Shown piece after piece: positions 4,709 through 6,225 of a stretch of 6,225 bases of DNA (positions are counted from its first letter, which is position 1; each line of letters opens with the position of its first letter). A program made the position numbers and the translations under genes. The stretch covers positions 1 to 6,225 of the forward strand of contig JAQVLM010000209.1 in NCBI GenBank assembly GCA_028704125.1, written 5' to 3'. The notes beneath the pieces are model-generated. The model saw only the letters and a program-made list of their open reading frames with translations, was not told the DNA's origin and did no database searches. The DNA comes from Opitutales bacterium. GTDB lineage: Bacteria; Verrucomicrobiota; Verrucomicrobiia; Opitutales; JAFGAQ01.

Positions 4709-5365
4709 ATGAATATTATGAGATTTTCAACAATTGTTCATGTATCGGTGATAGTCACTGCGTTAATAGTAGTGTTCATTGCTATATTCTGCTTAACAGC
4801 ATTGCCATCGCATTATTTTATTGGTGATATTTCGATAATTGTAAGTGTGTTGTCCACTTGGAGCGCTTATGTGCTGTTTAAGAGGAAGACGTTTGGAGTA
4901 TTTGGAATTCTTGTCGGAATTGCTCTTGTGGTTTTTGTGTTTAGATTTGACATTATGATATTGGGAGCAAAAACGCGGAAATACTACGTAGAGAAATCTC
5001 TGAGCATTTCTGCGATGGTGAGTCCGGTTTTTAGTTTGAAAGATAGTCCCGTTCAATCGGAAGATGAGGTATTCTATCATGCTGAATCGGGGTCCGGTTT
5101 GTCTTACCATCATATTCGACAAAAGACGACCCTTGAAGTGTTTAATTGGGCATCTGGTTCCGATGTTGTTCCATTTGTAACAGTGTATTTCGAAAGATCT
5201 GGATATGTATCATTCGTGCGAATACTTATTGGAAGTTGGTTTAAACAGTATTACGGGTATGTTGTAGCGAAAACGGACGGAAGTGTTTTGAATACCGATG
5301 ATTATGCAAAAGTCTGTTTTCTGGGAAATGGAGTATGGTTTGTTGTCATGCGTTATGACGAGTAG
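4709..5365 (+). CDS. Small three-segment membrane protein, candidate immunity protein
   Basis: The ATG at 4709 (MNIMRF) gives 218 residues and starts 15 nt after the RHS stop. An in-frame ATG at 4661 would overlap the RHS gene by 34 nt and add a less likely 16-residue leader; neither start has a strong Shine-Dalgarno. Predicted membrane segments lie at about residues 8-32, 36-57 and 63-85, with KRK at 58-60 probably on the cytoplasmic side. Residues 86-218 form a soluble domain with no family I recognise. Base composition is AT-rich (16 G or C of 60 at 4681-4740), unlike the RHS core. A small gene directly behind an RHS tip is typically its immunity gene, and a membrane location would fit a toxin acting at or outside the inner membrane. 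This role is inferred from context only. Confidence 0.75.
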   Translation: MNIMRFSTIVHVSVIVTALIVVFIAIFCLTALPSHYFIGDISIIVSVLSTWSAYVLFKRKTFGVFGILVGIALVVFVFRFDIMILGAKTRKYYVEKSLSISAMVSPVFSLKDSPVQSEDEVFYHAESGSGLSYHHIRQKTTLEVFNWASGSDVVPFVTVYFERSGYVSFVRILIGSWFKQYYGYVVAKTDGSVLNTDDYAKVCFLGNGVWFVVMRYDE

Positions 5366-5416
5366 TGTTACCATTTTAATTGACATCGTACATTCGCCCG
5401 ATTTGGGATCGTAGTT

Positions 5417-5464
5417 CATTTTGCAGATTCGGGGCTTGCGGTTGGCTGAGATTGCTGCAAAATG
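5417..5464. repeat. Perfect 10-bp inverted repeat after the membrane-protein gene
   Basis: CATTTTGCAG (5417-5426) pairs with CTGCAAAATG (5455-5464) around a 28-nt loop. It lies 51 nt after the stop codon of the 218-residue protein. No U-run follows, so it is a weak terminator candidate; it could also be a protein-binding or recombination site marking the cassette end. Confidence 0.5.
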
Positions 5465-5465
5465 G

Positions 5466-5720
5466 AAGCATTGTTCTTTGAAAAAGATGTATTTTTTGAG
5501 GGGTGTGATCGTCTATTCCGGCGGGATTGGACGAAGGGTGATCCGGGATTGCCGGAACAAGCTTTCGGCCACAAACGCGTTTCCTTCGGGATTCAACCGG
5601 CAGTCATGGACTTCAGTCCACTCCTTTGTTCTCACCGCTTGGAAATCGCGTTTCTGATCCGAATCCCACTCCCTCAAAATGACAGGGGTGTGTCGGCTTG
5701 TTCCGTCAGGTAGATGGGGG
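5466..5720. other. Intergenic stretch with nested inverted repeats; no supported gene
   Basis: Two overlapping plus-strand frames of 78 and 83 codons cross this area, but they have no domain and coincide with a symmetric repeat structure, so I do not call them genes. The outer arms are CGGAACAAGC (5553-5562) and GCTTGTTCCG (5696-5705), a perfect 10 bp. The middle arms are AAACGCGTTTCC (5573-5584) and GGAAATCGCGTTT (5641-5653), complementary with one extra base. The centre is TGGAC-TTCA-GTCCA (5607-5620). The whole may be a small non-coding repeat element of about 150 bp. Confidence 0.5.
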
Positions 5721-5737
5721 AAGAAGAGGTTCTCTCA

Positions 5738-5761
5738 CAAAGCCGCAAAGCCGCTAAGAAA
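5738..5761. repeat. Short-period triplicate repeat, CAAAGCCG units, period 8
   Basis: CAAAGCCG at 5738 and again at 5746, then CTAAGAAA at 5754, spaced 8 nt. The preceding GAAGAAGAGGTTCTCTCA is like the GAAGATGTTCTCACGC that precedes the period-8 units of the composite modules, so this is a distant relative of that part, without GTAG hairpins. Confidence 0.65.
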
Positions 5762-5788
5762 GAGGGATTGAAGAGTTTTTGCCAAGGG

Positions 5789-5863
5789 CACATAGAACAC
5801 AGAGGAAGCGGTTCTCAGTTCCAAATACATATCCTTTGTGGGTTTTGTGATCTGTGTGGCTAA
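5789..5863. repeat. Facing short-period repeats, period 9
   Basis: CACATAGAA (5789) and CACAGAGGAA (5798) are spaced 9 nt. About 30 nt further, TTTGTGGGT (5835), TTTGTGATC (5844) and TGTGTGGCT (5853) are also spaced 9 nt and end in GGCTAA. The two sets are roughly reverse complements, as in the palindromic element at 509-582. The right set ends 15 nt before the broken RHS core begins. Confidence 0.6.
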
Positions 5864-5877
5864 TGAATTCGTAGGCT

Positions 5878-6225
5878 TTCGCAGATCGTCGAGGAGCTCG
5901 ATGTGAGGCGGAAGCGTCCGCGCTTTGACCGATCTGGAAGGCAACATCACCGATACCTTCAGTTACGATGCCTTCGGAGTTTCCCTGGCGGGAACGGTTT
6001 CCGGGGCAGTTGGCGGAGTGGGAGAGGGTGGGAGAGCCCCGGAACCCTTGGCGCCACAAGCGGGTTTGCTGCGAGATGCCTCCGGCAGTCACGTAGGTGC
6101 CTACGCTCCCTTGGAGTCACCCTTGCAATCCCCACTTCTGGCATCCATCCCCCGCAGGGAAACGAATCTCCTCGGCTATAGTCTATCGGCTATTGGCGAT
6201 TGTGCCACTTTCTACCTCTACAGAG
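5878..6225 (+). pseudogene. Broken RHS core fragment, continues past the window end
   Basis: Positions 5878-5903 match 3641-3666 of the intact gene with one difference in 26 (SQIVEELD). Positions 5904-5977 match 3786-3859 with 64 of 74 identical (GGSVRALTDLEGNITDTFSY, then DAFG). The 119 bases between these blocks in the intact gene are missing here, which shifts the frame and puts a TGA at 5904-5906. After DAFG the frame stays open for about 80 residues with no match to the intact core, then reaches FYLYR at the window end, corresponding to residues 716-720 of the intact protein. There is no start codon with a plausible leader. This is probably the remains of an earlier or alternative toxin cassette, and its own tip may lie just beyond the window. 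Confidence 0.8.

Noticed and set aside
5421..5713. Two overlapping small genes (78 and 83 codons)
   Set aside because: They overlap in different frames across the nested inverted repeat, with no domain, start signal or consistent composition.
5903..6181. 92-codon plus-strand frame over the broken core
   Set aside because: It is out of frame with the recognisable RHS residues (GGSVRALTDLEGNITDTFSY), so it is a shadow.

Overview
The window looks like an accessory island from an environmental Gram-negative bacterium. My best guess is a member of the Planctomycetota-Verrucomicrobiota-Lentisphaerota group. This is inferred from the style of the RHS protein (YD repeats ending mostly in C-rich codons, with a CSCSG motif) and from dense intergenic repeats; no taxonomic marker gene is present.

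Layout. Positions 1-1751 carry no convincing gene. They are a mosaic of two kinds of small repeat. The first kind consists of two or three tandem units with a period of 8, 9 or 10 nt. The second consists of REP-like hairpins, a GTAG tetranucleotide followed by a 7-bp stem and a GTGA or GTAA loop. Two copies of a ~155-bp module (751-903 and 1476-1626), plus a third divergent and interrupted copy (583-699), combine both kinds. Positions 1752-4694 encode one 980-residue RHS/YD-repeat protein with a possible signal peptide, about 20 YD repeats, a complete RHS-associated core ending in WDPSG (residues 775-779) and a 200-residue cysteine-rich C-terminal tip that I cannot assign to a family. Fifteen bases after its stop codon, an AT-rich gene (4709-5365) encodes a 218-residue protein with three predicted membrane segments, a candidate immunity partner. 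Positions 5366-5877 hold inverted repeats and more short-period repeats. From 5878 to the window end lies a broken second RHS core, with a 119-bp internal deletion and frameshift, that continues past the edge.

How it fits together. The order intact RHS core, divergent AT-rich tip, small membrane protein, broken extra copy of the core is the usual layout of a polymorphic-toxin locus that swaps C-terminal tips by recombination in the conserved core. The tip would be the toxin and the membrane protein its protector; both roles are inferred from position and composition. The repeats on both sides may be passengers or may help recombination. The least explained items are the cysteine-rich tip, the GTAG hairpin family with paired stem changes, and the short-period repeats with fixed 8/9/10-nt spacing.
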